Assembly: GCF_003634935.1 (NCBI RefSeq)
Contig: NZ_RBXO01000001.1
Span: 6,783,501-6,847,500, forward strand
Origin: Saccharothrix australiensis
GTDB taxonomy: Bacteria > Actinomycetota > Actinomycetes > Mycobacteriales > Pseudonocardiaceae
Reading direction: 5' to 3'
DNA: 64,000 nucleotides
Under the pieces are notes generated by a model. It was not told the origin of the DNA. It saw only the letters and a program-made list of their open reading frames with translations, and made no database searches. Positions 1-7,603 of this stretch are shown here, one piece after another (within the stretch, counting starts at the first letter, position 1; every line of letters starts with the position of its first letter). The translations under genes and the position numbers were made by a program.

Positions 1-230
1 CCGCGCGGGTTCGCCCAGTCGACGGGCAGCCGCAGCGTGCCGCACTCGACCTCGGGCAGCTCCTGGCAGGGTCGCCAGTCGATGTCCTTGAGGTCCGCGG
101 CCTGCACGTCCGCGGCCGGCGCGTCCGCGGTGTCCGCCGCCGCCGGGTCGGCCGACGCGACTGACGTCAAGCCGACGGTGAGCGCGACGGCGGTGCCGAC
201 ACCGCCCAGCGCTCGGATGATCGATCGCAC
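1..230 (-). CDS. Secreted TAP-like alpha/beta hydrolase, N-terminal part only
   Basis: The first 76 codons of a gene that runs off the left edge. The GTG start at 230 is preceded by GGAGGAAC (about 232-239). The translation opens with a short basic N-terminus and a hydrophobic core ending in VASA (about residues 24-27), a Sec signal peptide. The start of the mature part, IDWRPCQE followed by ECGTLRLPVDW, is what secreted tripeptidyl-aminopeptidase-like (SlpD/SlpE, TAP) alpha/beta hydrolases of actinobacteria show before their catalytic domain. The nucleophile elbow and catalytic triad lie outside the window, so the enzyme class rests on this N-terminal pattern alone. It probably cleaves peptides or esters outside the cell. 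Confidence 0.7.
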   Translation of the reverse strand, partial: MRSIIRALGGVGTAVALTVGLTSVASADPAAADTADAPAADVQAADLKDIDWRPCQELPEVECGTLRLPVDWANPR

Positions 231-348
231 AGGTTCCTCCCTAGTTCCTGTCACCCTGATGGGTGGTCGCAGGCTCGCAGGGGTGTGAACCAGCGCACAA
301 CCGCCTGAAGTCGTAGTGGAGTCCACCCGTGGGTTGACGACCGCTGGG

Positions 349-1347
349 CTAATCGGACAGTCGCCGGTGACGCCGGACCAGCTCGGCCTCCCCGTCCGGC
401 GTGAGCGCGCCGATCAGCCGCAACCGCGCCATACCGCCGTCCGGGTAGATGTCGAGGCGCGCATGGGTGATCTCGCGGCCGGACACGCGGAAGCGGTGCC
501 GCGTGTCGGGTTGCAGGCGGGTCCGGGGCAGCACGTCGAACCAGGTGTCCGGGTCCACGCGGGCGTCGCTGCCCCGCACGGCCGCCCAGCCCGGCGCGTT
601 GCCCTTGAAGTGACTGGTGTCGAGTTCGGCGAGGCGCACCTCGCCGGGCGCGGCGAGCCGGATCTCCACCCAGTCGTTGCCGTCGTCGCGGCGGCGCGCG
701 GTCTCCCAGCCGTCGCCCATCACGGCCGCCCGGCCGGGCGCGATGAGGTTGTTGGGCGACCCGAAGAACATGTCGCTGCACCCGGTGACGGACGCGCCGT
801 TCTCCAGCGCCGCGAGGTCGACCGCGCCGGGCACCAGCAGGTCGGGGTCGGGCACCGGTTCGCCGAACACCCGCAGCCTCGCCACGCCGCCGTCGGGGTG
901 GATGGTGAGGCGGACGTGGGTGTGGCGGCGCCGCGCCGAGACGTCGAAGTAGTGCTTGCGGTCCCCGCCCAGCGGCGACCGGGGCACCACGACCTCCCAG
1001 CCGGACAGCTCGGCCGGGCTCGGGTAACCGGTCGCCCGCGTGGCCTCCACCGTCGCGAACGGCGGGTGGTTGCCCTTGAAGAACGCGGTGTCGACGACGA
1101 CGCCCCGGATCACGCCCGGCAGGCCGAGCCGCACGATCGCCCGGTCGTCGCCCGGCTCGCGCCGGCGGCGGGTCTCCCAGCCGTCGTAGACCTGCCCCTT
1201 GTGGCCGAACGTGCGCGGCCGGAACTCCGGTTCGGCGTGGGCGATCAGGTTCTCGCGCTCGGCGAACAGCTCGTCGTCCGCCCACACCACGCTGCCGCCC
1301 ACGGCGCGGGACGCCAGGTCCGGCAGCCGGGTCCAGGTGGGCCTCAT
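349..1347 (-). CDS. alc: Allantoicase
   Basis: 332 residues, usual length for allantoicase, which hydrolyses allantoate to ureidoglycolate and urea in cytosolic purine breakdown. The protein consists of two similar beta-jellyroll repeats: each carries a GWE(T/V) strand, a D(T)xxFKGN or DTSHFKGN segment (about residues 86-93 and 250-256) and an RL(T/D)IxPDGG(V/M)ARLR strand near its end, the hallmark of the allantoicase double domain. The ATG at 1345-1347 overlaps the stop of the upstream allantoinase gene in an ATGA arrangement, so the two are translationally coupled and catalyse consecutive steps. About 118 nt separate its stop from the secreted hydrolase start. Family assignment is firm. 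Confidence 0.93.
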   Translation of the reverse strand: MRPTWTRLPDLASRAVGGSVVWADDELFAERENLIAHAEPEFRPRTFGHKGQVYDGWETRRRREPGDDRAIVRLGLPGVIRGVVVDTAFFKGNHPPFATVEATRATGYPSPAELSGWEVVVPRSPLGGDRKHYFDVSARRRHTHVRLTIHPDGGVARLRVFGEPVPDPDLLVPGAVDLAALENGASVTGCSDMFFGSPNNLIAPGRAAVMGDGWETARRRDDGNDWVEIRLAAPGEVRLAELDTSHFKGNAPGWAAVRGSDARVDPDTWFDVLPRTRLQPDTRHRFRVSGREITHARLDIYPDGGMARLRLIGALTPDGEAELVRRHRRLSD

Positions 1348-2648
1348 GCGTCTCCTCCGCTCAGCAGCCGTCCACGCGGGCGGTCACCCGTGATCTCCTC
1401 GCCGCGCAACCAGGTCCGCCGCACCACGCCGGCCAGCGGGCGGCCGTGGTAGGGCGTGCCGGGGTTGCGGTGGTGCAGCTTCCCCCGGTCGACCACGAAC
1501 GCCTCGTCGGGCGCGAAGGCGACGAAGTCCGCGTCGCACCCCTCGGCGACGCGGCCCTTGCGCCGCAGGCCGACGAGTTCGGCCGGTCGCGCGGCCATCC
1601 AGCGCGCCACGTCGGTCAGGTCGTGGCCGCGCGGGCGGGCCTGCGTCCACACCGCGGGCAGGCCGAGCTGGAGGCTCGCGACACCGCCCCACGCGGTGGC
1701 GAAGTCGCCCGCCTTCAGCTCCGGCGTGCACGGCGAGTGGTCGCTGACCACCACGTCCACCAGGCCCTCGGCCAGGCCGCGCCACAGCCGCTCGCGGTTG
1801 GCGGCGTCCCGGATCGGCGGGCAGCACTTGAACCAGGTGGCCCGGTCGGCGATCTCCTCCGCCACGAACGTCAGGTAGTGCGGGCACGTCTCGGCGGTCA
1901 GCCGCAGCCCCTCGTCCCTGGCCGCCCGGAGGTGCGCCAGCGCGTCCCCGCTGGACAGGTGCAGGACGTGCAGCCGCGCGCCGGTGTCGCGGGCCAACCC
2001 GAGCAGGTCGCCGACGGCGCGGTGCTCGGCGCGGTCCGGGCGGGACGCCAGGAAGCCGGCGTAGTCGGGGCCGGGCTCGGTGACCTCCTGCGGGTGCTCG
2101 GCGTGGACGACCACCAGGGCGTCGACGCCGCGCAGCGCGGTCAGCGCCGCGCGCAGCCCCGCCAGGTCGACGGGCGGGAACTCGGCCACCCCGGAGTGGA
2201 CCAGGAAGCACTTGAAGCCGAGCACGCCGGCGTCGTGCAGCGGGCGGAGGTCCGCCGGGTTGCCGGGCACCACACCGCCCCAGAACCCCACGTCGACGTG
2301 GACGCGGCCGGCGGCGGCCCGGCGCTTGGCGGCCAGCGCGGCGACGTCCGTGGTGGGCGGCACGCTGTTCAGCGGCATGTCGACGATCGTGGTGACACCG
2401 CCGGCCGCCGCCGCGCGGGTGGCGGTGGCGAACCCCTCCCACTCGGCGCGGCCGGGGTCGTTGACGTGGACGTGCGTGTCGACCAGGCCGGGCAGCAGCA
2501 CCTCGTCGTCGGCCAGCCGCACCACGCGGTCCGCGGTGAGGCGGCCCGCGCCGGCGACGGCCACGACGCGACCGTCGCGCACCCCGATGTCGGCGGCGGT
2601 CTCGCCGTCGGAGGTGACCACCCGGTCCGCGCGTAACACCAGGTCCAT
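1344..2648 (-). CDS. allB: Allantoinase
   Basis: 434 residues; cyclic amidohydrolase that opens the allantoin ring to allantoate. Metal ligands of the dihydroorotase/allantoinase family are visible: H59 and H61 in DTHVHVND, the carboxylated lysine K146 in [10 protein letters not shown], a histidine in VVVHAEHP, a second in LHVLHLSSG and the aspartate of SDHSPC. The start at 2648 (ATG) is chosen because the protein then begins with [15 protein letters not shown], as in homologues; the frame stays open further upstream but without family similarity. It is divergent from uraD across 150 nt and overlaps alc by 4 nt, giving an allB-alc operon. A candidate operator lies in the divergent region. Confidence 0.94.
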   Translation of the reverse strand: MDLVLRADRVVTSDGETAADIGVRDGRVVAVAGAGRLTADRVVRLADDEVLLPGLVDTHVHVNDPGRAEWEGFATATRAAAAGGVTTIVDMPLNSVPPTTDVAALAAKRRAAAGRVHVDVGFWGGVVPGNPADLRPLHDAGVLGFKCFLVHSGVAEFPPVDLAGLRAALTALRGVDALVVVHAEHPQEVTEPGPDYAGFLASRPDRAEHRAVGDLLGLARDTGARLHVLHLSSGDALAHLRAARDEGLRLTAETCPHYLTFVAEEIADRATWFKCCPPIRDAANRERLWRGLAEGLVDVVVSDHSPCTPELKAGDFATAWGGVASLQLGLPAVWTQARPRGHDLTDVARWMAARPAELVGLRRKGRVAEGCDADFVAFAPDEAFVVDRGKLHHRNPGTPYHGRPLAGVVRRTWLRGEEITGDRPRGRLLSGGDA

Positions 2649-2721
2649 GACGTCACTGTGCCAGGCGGAAGGCCCCGCGGGACCCGTCGGAAGGACCGTA
2701 GGGGTCGCACGTCGACCACTG

Positions 2722-2751
2722 TTGACACGGCTCGGAACCCGCTCGTACGGT
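2722..2751 (+). promoter_or_regulatory. Candidate promoter of uraD-uox (TTGACA-N18-TACGGT)
   Basis: TTGACA at 2722-2727 and TACGGT at 2746-2751 with an 18-nt spacer give a good match to a sigma-70/HrdB-type promoter reading towards uraD. Transcription would begin near 2758, about 40 nt before the uraD start, and the motif at 2772-2787 would then lie just downstream, a position suited to repression. Confidence 0.5.
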
Positions 2752-2771
2752 CCCTTGATGCGGAACCGCGC

Positions 2772-2787
2772 TTCCGCGATACAGAAA
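2772..2787 (-). promoter_or_regulatory. Candidate IclR-family (AllR-like) operator, copy 1
   Basis: Read on the minus strand this is TTTCTGTATCGCGGAA. A 14/16 match, TTTTTGCATCGCGGAA, occurs at 10395-10410 between aceB and an IclR-family gene. The 16-mer has partial dyad symmetry (outer TT/AA and a central AT). A separate inverted pair GCGGAA-N6-TTCCGC overlaps it at about 2760-2777. It sits between the uraD promoter and start codon and in the divergent region of allB. That the neighbouring IclR protein binds it is inference. Confidence 0.5.
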
Positions 2788-2798
2788 CAGGAGGCCGC

Positions 2799-3320
2799 GT
2801 GCCCGACCTGGACGGGTTCAACTCCGCACCGCCGGAGGAACTCCGTCCGCTGCTCGCCGCGTGCCTCGCCGTGCCGCGCTGGGTCGACGCCGTGCTCGCC
2901 GGCCGGCCGTACGCCTCCGTGGACGAGCTGGTCGCCGCCGGCGACCGGGCGGCCCAGCTCGACGACGACGAAGTGCTCGCGGCGATCGCCGCCCACCCCC
3001 GCATCGGCGAGCGCGCGGCGCACGACGGCGTCGCCGCCCGCTGGTCCGCCGAGGAGCAGTCCGGCGCGGGCGCGGCGGCGGACCGGCTGCGCGCCGCCAA
3101 CCGCGCGTACGAGGACCGGTTCGGCCACGGCTACCTGGTGTGCGCGACCGGGTTGAGCGCCGACCGGGTGCTGGTCGACCTGACGTCCCGCCTGGCGAAC
3201 TCGCCGGAGGACGAGCTGCGCGTCGCGAACCGGGAACTCGCCGCCATCGCCGCGCTGCGCCTGCGCAAGGCGCTCCGACCCACGACACGCGAGGGGGCCG
3301 ACCGATGGGCGTCGTCCTAG
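2799..3320 (+). CDS. uraD: OHCU decarboxylase
   Basis: 173 residues; decarboxylates 2-oxo-4-hydroxy-4-carboxy-5-ureidoimidazoline to S-allantoin, the last step of urate oxidation. The catalytic histidine lies in the diagnostic [10 protein letters not shown] motif (about residues 65-74), followed by WSAEEQSG and the [12 protein letters not shown] strand-helix. The GTG at 2799 is chosen over upstream codons because AGGAGG (2789-2794) sits 4 nt before it and the protein then starts VPDLDGFN as in homologues. It overlaps uox by 16 nt, indicating co-transcription. The usual third gene, 5-hydroxyisourate hydrolase (uraH), which often lies between these two, is absent here. Confidence 0.92.
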   Translation: MPDLDGFNSAPPEELRPLLAACLAVPRWVDAVLAGRPYASVDELVAAGDRAAQLDDDEVLAAIAAHPRIGERAAHDGVAARWSAEEQSGAGAAADRLRAANRAYEDRFGHGYLVCATGLSADRVLVDLTSRLANSPEDELRVANRELAAIAALRLRKALRPTTREGADRWASS

Positions 3321-4183
3321 GGCCGAACCAGTACGGCAAGGCGGAGATCCGGCTGGTCGCGGTGCGCCGCGACGGCGACACGCACACCGTCGACGACCTG
3401 ACCGTCGGCACGGCGCTGTGGGGCGACCTCGCCGACACGCACCTCACCGGCGACAACGCCAAGGTGCTCGCGACCGACACGCAGAAGAACACCGTGTTCG
3501 CGTTCGCCAAGCAGGCCCCGGTCGGCGAGATCGAGGACTTCGCGCTGCGGTTGGCGCGGCACTTCACGTCCACGCAGGAGGCGATCACGGGTGCGCGGGT
3601 GGCGGTCGACCGGCACTCGTGGACGCGGATCGAGGGCAACGGCCATTCGTTCACGCGCGCCGGCGACGAGAAGCGGACGACGGCCGTGACGGTGGAGGGC
3701 TCGCGGGCGTGGGTCGTGTCGGGGTTGAGGGACCTGGTGGTGCTCAAGACGGCCGGGTCGGAGTTCCACGGGTTCCCGCGCGACCGGTACACGACGTTGG
3801 CGGAGACGACGGACCGCGTGCTCGCGACGTCGGTGACCGCGTGGTGGCGCTACCAGGGTCGGGGGATCGAGTGGGGCGAGAGCTTCCGCCGCGTCCGGGA
3901 GATTTTGTTACGCGCGTTCGCGGTGAAGCACAGCCTGTCGTTGCAGCAGACCCTGTACGCGATGGGCGAGGCCGTGCTGCTGGAACGGCCGGAGGTCGCC
4001 GAAGTGCGCCTGTCGATGCCGAACAGGCACCACTTCGAGGTCGACCTGAGCCCGTTCGGGTTGTCCAACGACAACGAGGTCTTCCACGCCGCCGACCGGC
4101 CTTACGGGTTGATCGAGGGTTCGGTGCTGCGCGACGATGCCGAGGACGCGGGCTCCGCCTGGCGCGCACTGCCGACCCACTGA
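3305..4183 (+). CDS. uox: Urate oxidase (uricase)
   Basis: 292 residues, normal for the cofactor-free uricase that oxidises urate to 5-hydroxyisourate. Tandem T-fold motifs are visible: YGKAEIRLV near the N-terminus containing the catalytic Lys, then [18 protein letters not shown] with the catalytic Thr and the signature for the first domain, and in the second half LPNRHHF-type ([11 protein letters not shown]) and [10 protein letters not shown]. The ATG at 3305 lies inside the end of uraD, so the pair is coupled. With allB-alc on the other strand it provides urate to ureidoglycolate, with the hydroxyisourate hydrolase step missing from this locus or left to spontaneous hydrolysis. Confidence 0.94.
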   Translation: MGVVLGPNQYGKAEIRLVAVRRDGDTHTVDDLTVGTALWGDLADTHLTGDNAKVLATDTQKNTVFAFAKQAPVGEIEDFALRLARHFTSTQEAITGARVAVDRHSWTRIEGNGHSFTRAGDEKRTTAVTVEGSRAWVVSGLRDLVVLKTAGSEFHGFPRDRYTTLAETTDRVLATSVTAWWRYQGRGIEWGESFRRVREILLRAFAVKHSLSLQQTLYAMGEAVLLERPEVAEVRLSMPNRHHFEVDLSPFGLSNDNEVFHAADRPYGLIEGSVLRDDAEDAGSAWRALPTH

Positions 4184-4226
4184 CCGCCCGAGACGGCTCC
4201 CGGAGCACTGCGCGGCACCGCAAAAT

Positions 4227-4454
4227 TCACCCGATCAAGCGGTTCTCGAAGGCCGCGTCCGCTTTGGCGACCACCTCCGGCCACTGCTCCTTGAACTGCT
4301 CGAACCCACGCCGGGTGAAGAAGAGCGCCGCGTGCGTCCCACCGGAGAACTCCAGTTCGACCTGCTCACCGCCCTCGTGGACCGCGCTGACGAGGGTGAA
4401 GTTCTCGGAGATGTCGATCTGCGTCGAGACCTCGACCGGACTGCCTCGGTACAT
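4227..4454 (-). CDS. Small conserved hypothetical protein beside a Scr1-type regulator
   Basis: 75 residues from the ATG at 4454, which has GGGAGG (about 4461-4466) at good spacing; an upstream in-frame ATG at 4514 would add 20 residues but would run through the inverted repeat of the divergent promoter. The protein is acidic, without signal peptide or membrane segment, with an ISENFTLVSAVHEGGEQVEL stretch and FFTRRGFEQFKEQWPEV near the C-terminus. No family was recognised with certainty. It is convergent with uox and divergent from the XRE regulator at 4568, sharing its regulatory region, which suggests a common control. Confidence 0.65.
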   Translation of the reverse strand: MYRGSPVEVSTQIDISENFTLVSAVHEGGEQVELEFSGGTHAALFFTRRGFEQFKEQWPEVVAKADAAFENRLIG

Positions 4455-4488
4455 GGTTGCCTCCCGTAGAGTGCGGTGTCGGCACCGC

Positions 4489-4529
4489 TTGTAAGGGTTT
4501 GTTAGCGCGATCAAGGCTAAGCCTTACAA
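4489..4529. promoter_or_regulatory. Inverted repeat TTGTAAGG / CCTTACAA in a divergent promoter
   Basis: TTGTAAGG at 4489-4496 and its exact complement CCTTACAA at 4522-4529 are offset by 33 nt, about three helical turns, as in a site for a dimeric regulator. Inside lies a second palindrome, AAGGCTAAGCCTT (4513-4525). The segment is distinctly less GC-rich than its surroundings and lies between the small gene (minus) and the Scr1-type regulator (plus). Autoregulation by that regulator is inferred. Confidence 0.5.
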
Positions 4530-4567
4530 AGGAATCAGGGTTAGTCCCCGGAAGGGTGAAGCTGTCG

Positions 4568-5425
4568 ATGGGCAAGACGGGGCAGACGGTGGAGCGGATG
4601 CAGCTCGGCCTGGCGCTCCAGGGTCTGCGGCAGCGGGCGGGCAAGTCCCAGCAGGAAGCGGGCGCGTTCGTCGGCAAGGCACACGCGCGCATCAGCCAGG
4701 TGGAGAACGGCCGCGGTGTCCTCAAGCACGAGGACCTGCTCAAGCTGCTGGACTTCTACGACGCCACCGACCAGGAACGCGACACCGTCCTGGCCATCGG
4801 GATGCAGGCCCGCCGCCGCCAACCCCGCCGCGCGTACACCGACGAGTTGCCGGACGCCTTCGGGCGGCTCGCCGACCTCCAGGCGAGCGCCGCGCGCATC
4901 CGCCACTACGAAGCCGGGTTGTACCCCGGACTCCTCCAGTCCCCGGACTACGTCCAAGCGCTGATGCACGTGGCCGGAAGCGTCTGGTACGACGCGACCG
5001 AAGTCGAGGAGAGGGTCGCCTTCCGGTTGGAGCACCAACGCCGGGTCTTCGACGCGGGGCACGACAAGGAGTTGAACTTCGTCTTCACCGAGGACGCCCT
5101 GACGAACGTCGTCGGCAGCGCCTCGGTGATGCAGGGCCAGGTCCTGCACGTGCTGCAACTGATGGCACGGCATCCCGATATGACTGTTCAAATCCTGCCG
5201 TCCGGCACGGCCGACAACCCCGCGCTCGGTGGCGGGCTCATCGTGCTCGACTTCGTCGGCGCGCCCAGGATCGCCTATCCGACAATGGTTTACGGCTCCG
5301 CGACCTACTACGATCAAGTGGCCGACACCGACGCGATGGCGAGGGCTTTCGAGCGTGTCAGGGAGTTGGCCCTTCCGCCTCAAGAGTCGAAGTCCCTGCT
5401 GATCGAGTCGCTCAAGGAGACGTGA
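4568..5425 (+). CDS. Scr1-family XRE transcriptional regulator (HTH + DUF5753)
   Basis: 285 residues. Residues about 10-70 form a helix-turn-helix of the XRE type (LRQRAGKSQQEAGAFVGKAHARISQVENG), and the rest is the DUF5753 effector domain, recognisable from IRHYEAGLYPGLLQSPDYVQAL, FRLEHQRRVF and the later FVFTEDAL. Such proteins occur in large numbers in Streptomyces and Pseudonocardiaceae, nearly always beside a DUF397 gene, as here. ATG 4568 is preferred; GTG 4556 is in frame but would overlap the purine-rich GGAAGGG. The next ORF begins at its stop codon. The role of these pairs is largely unknown; some affect development and antibiotic production. Confidence 0.88.
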   Translation: MGKTGQTVERMQLGLALQGLRQRAGKSQQEAGAFVGKAHARISQVENGRGVLKHEDLLKLLDFYDATDQERDTVLAIGMQARRRQPRRAYTDELPDAFGRLADLQASAARIRHYEAGLYPGLLQSPDYVQALMHVAGSVWYDATEVEERVAFRLEHQRRVFDAGHDKELNFVFTEDALTNVVGSASVMQGQVLHVLQLMARHPDMTVQILPSGTADNPALGGGLIVLDFVGAPRIAYPTMVYGSATYYDQVADTDAMARAFERVRELALPPQESKSLLIESLKET

Positions 5426-5427
5426 CC

Positions 5428-5607
5428 ATGCACCGCGACACCGGTTGGTTCACCAGCAGCTACAGCGCCGCCGCCAGCAACGCCTGCGTCGAAGTCCGCC
5501 TCACGGACGCCGGCACGGCCGTCCGCGACTCCAAGAACCCCGCCGGCCCGCGCCTCCACCTCCCCGGCGAGCGGTGGGCGGCGTTCGTCGACCGCCTCAA
5601 GCGGTAG
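5428..5607 (+). CDS. DUF397 protein, partner of the Scr1-type regulator
   Basis: 59 residues. The WFTSSYSAAASNACVEV opening, the AVRDSKNP core and the WAAFVDRLK ending are the three conserved blocks of DUF397. The ATG at 5428 follows AAGGAGA (5414-5420) by 7 nt; a GTG at 5422 overlapping the regulator stop is also possible. The gene is co-transcribed with the XRE/DUF5753 gene. Its 3' end overlaps by 11 nt the end of the convergent membrane-protein gene. DUF397 proteins are thought to antagonise or modulate their partner regulators. Confidence 0.88.
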   Translation: MHRDTGWFTSSYSAAASNACVEVRLTDAGTAVRDSKNPAGPRLHLPGERWAAFVDRLKR

Positions 5608-6964
5608 CGTCCGGATCGGGGTGGGCGTACCGGATCGCGTCCGGGTCCGTCGTCCCGCCCCGGTACAGGAACTGGCTCAGGCCGCCCCACGTCCGGCGCT
5701 CCTCCGCCAGGGTGTCCGGCAGCGCCAGCCGCAGCTCCTCCAACAGCTTCCACCGGTACAGGTCGAAAGCCGTCCGCAGGCGCTCGGCGTACGCCAGCAT
5801 CGCGTGCGTCGCGTTGCGGTACAGGCCGTAGGACAGGACGAAGAGCGCTCCCGTCCACAGCAGGGCCACCTCGCCGCGCAGCACCGGGTGCCAGAACCCC
5901 GCGAAGGTGTGGCACACCAGCAGTGCCGCCAACGCGAGCACCACAGGCGTCATCCGGTAGGCCGCCCGGCACAGCGCGAAGGCGCACACGGCGATCGCGA
6001 AGACCGTCAGCCACGCCGCCACGCCCTCGACCCGCGGCAGCCGCCACGCCAGCCACCACGTCAGCGGCACCCCGAACAGCGGCAGGAACGCCGCCACGGT
6101 CAGCAGCAGGTCCACGGAGACCTTGGCGTCGCGCACCGTGTCGGCGAACTCCTGCGGCAGCACCGTCCGCAGCCGCGTCCACAGGACCACCGCGTCCAGC
6201 CGGTACCGGGTCGACGGGTGCTGCTCGGCCGCGCGGACCACGTTGCCCATGCCGGTCGGCGACACGTCGGCCGGCGGTTGCGGGTAGCGCAGGAACAGGT
6301 CCCGCTGCACCTCGGCCCGCCGGTCGCGGACGTCCTGCTCCACCACCGACAGGTGCGCGTCGAGCCGGCGCACCAGCCCGGTCACCGCGCCCACCCGCTC
6401 CTCGGTGTCGGCGCGGACGCCGCGCACCAGGTCGGCGAGGACGGCGGCCGTGCCGCCCGGCCACGTCGGCGGGTGCTGCGCGGGCAGGGCGTCGAGCCGG
6501 TCGAACGCCGAGCGGGCGGCCTCCTCGGTCAGCGTGCCGGGCGTCGCGTCGGCCGGGTCGGGCCAGGCGGCCCGCTCGGCGGCCAGCGCCTCCTCGCGCT
6601 CGCGCAGCGCCTCGTCCCGGTCGATCAGGGCCCGCCGCGCGGCGCGGTGGCGACGGGCGAGCGGTTCCCGCGCCCGCGCCGCCCACGCGGGCCAGTGGCC
6701 CTGGCACACCCGGTCCTGCCACTCGCGCAGCGTGCCCAGCACGAACGTCAGGAACGCCACCAGGACGAGGAACCCCAGCACCAGGCCGAGCTGCACGGTC
6801 GCGGGACGCCCGCCCCACGACCGGACCGCGCCCTCGACACCGGCGAGCGTCGTCCACACCACGACCGCGGTGCCGCCCGCGAACACCAGCACCGGGAAGA
6901 ACGCGGAAACCAGGGCGCGCTTGTCGAAGTACCCGGTGATCTCGCGCAGCACCGAGGCGAACAT
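5597..6964 (-). CDS. Uncharacterised multi-pass membrane protein with central coiled coil
   Basis: 455 residues, no family recognised. Two hydrophobic segments near the N-terminus (about 18-42 and 58-82), a long charged, Glu/Arg/Ala-rich soluble region (about 85-260) that is likely coiled coil, then four further membrane segments (starting with LLLTVAAFLPLFGVPL) before a soluble tail ending DPDAIRYAHPDPDATA. The ATG at 6964 shares its A with the stop of the upstream CBS-domain gene (TGATG), so the two proteins are made together and probably act together. A membrane effector or signalling component is a guess only. Confidence 0.75.
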   Translation of the reverse strand: MFASVLREITGYFDKRALVSAFFPVLVFAGGTAVVVWTTLAGVEGAVRSWGGRPATVQLGLVLGFLVLVAFLTFVLGTLREWQDRVCQGHWPAWAARAREPLARRHRAARRALIDRDEALREREEALAAERAAWPDPADATPGTLTEEAARSAFDRLDALPAQHPPTWPGGTAAVLADLVRGVRADTEERVGAVTGLVRRLDAHLSVVEQDVRDRRAEVQRDLFLRYPQPPADVSPTGMGNVVRAAEQHPSTRYRLDAVVLWTRLRTVLPQEFADTVRDAKVSVDLLLTVAAFLPLFGVPLTWWLAWRLPRVEGVAAWLTVFAIAVCAFALCRAAYRMTPVVLALAALLVCHTFAGFWHPVLRGEVALLWTGALFVLSYGLYRNATHAMLAYAERLRTAFDLYRWKLLEELRLALPDTLAEERRTWGGLSQFLYRGGTTDPDAIRYAHPDPDATA

Positions 6965-7521
6965 CAGGCGTCGGGCTCCATCGCGCCGTGGAAGAACACG
7001 CGGCGGCAGTGGGGCGGCCGGCCGTCCCCCTCCGGTGCGCGCGGCAGGTGGAACGTCGGCGGCGCGCACTTGCGGCACACGTACCGCAGGGCGGCGACGT
7101 CCGGGTTGCCGGAGCGGACCGCCGAACCGTCCGGCAGGTCCAGCGGGAGGGCTTGTTCGATCGCCGCGCGCGGCACCACGCCGGACGGCAGGCCGTCGCG
7201 TTCGACGAGCACGAACGCCAGCCCTTCGCGCACCACCAGGTCGGCCAGGTCGACCAGTTCGTCCGGGTGCAGTTCGTCGGGTTCGCCGCCGACCACGGCC
7301 AGGACCGGGCAGCGGTCCGCCAGCGCGGTCAGCGTCGCCGTGCCCGGCGCGGCCAGCTGCGGTCTGCCCAGCACGCCAAGCGGCACGCCGTCCGAGGTCA
7401 CGACGACGGCGTACTCGGCGTCCGCGCGCTCCACCGCGGCCCTCGCCCTCGGCACCTCGTCGTCGTACCGCACGACGACGTGGCTCCTGGCCAAGGACGA
7501 CAACCGCACCGAGCCCACCAC
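6964..7521 (-). CDS. CBS-domain protein with C-terminal Cys cluster
   Basis: 185 residues from a GTG at 7521 (a second GTG follows at 7518). The N-terminal 125 residues resemble a tandem CBS pair: two copies of an alternating strand/helix pattern around AEYAVVVTSDGVPLGVLGR and LAFVLVERDGLPSGVVPR, typical of adenosyl-ligand sensing domains. The C-terminus has YVCRKC and a later HC within about 20 residues, possibly a small zinc-binding element. It is coupled by a one-base stop-start overlap to the membrane protein downstream. Function unknown; nucleotide-sensing control of the membrane partner is the simplest hypothesis. Confidence 0.7.
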   Translation of the reverse strand: MVGSVRLSSLARSHVVVRYDDEVPRARAAVERADAEYAVVVTSDGVPLGVLGRPQLAAPGTATLTALADRCPVLAVVGGEPDELHPDELVDLADLVVREGLAFVLVERDGLPSGVVPRAAIEQALPLDLPDGSAVRSGNPDVAALRYVCRKCAPPTFHLPRAPEGDGRPPHCRRVFFHGAMEPDA

Positions 7522-7603
7522 CCGTCACCTCGTGAACGAGTGCCCCATCGTAGGGACGCGGTCCCGACCACGTCCCCGCAACGATCGGGAACGCGCGGGC
7601 GCG

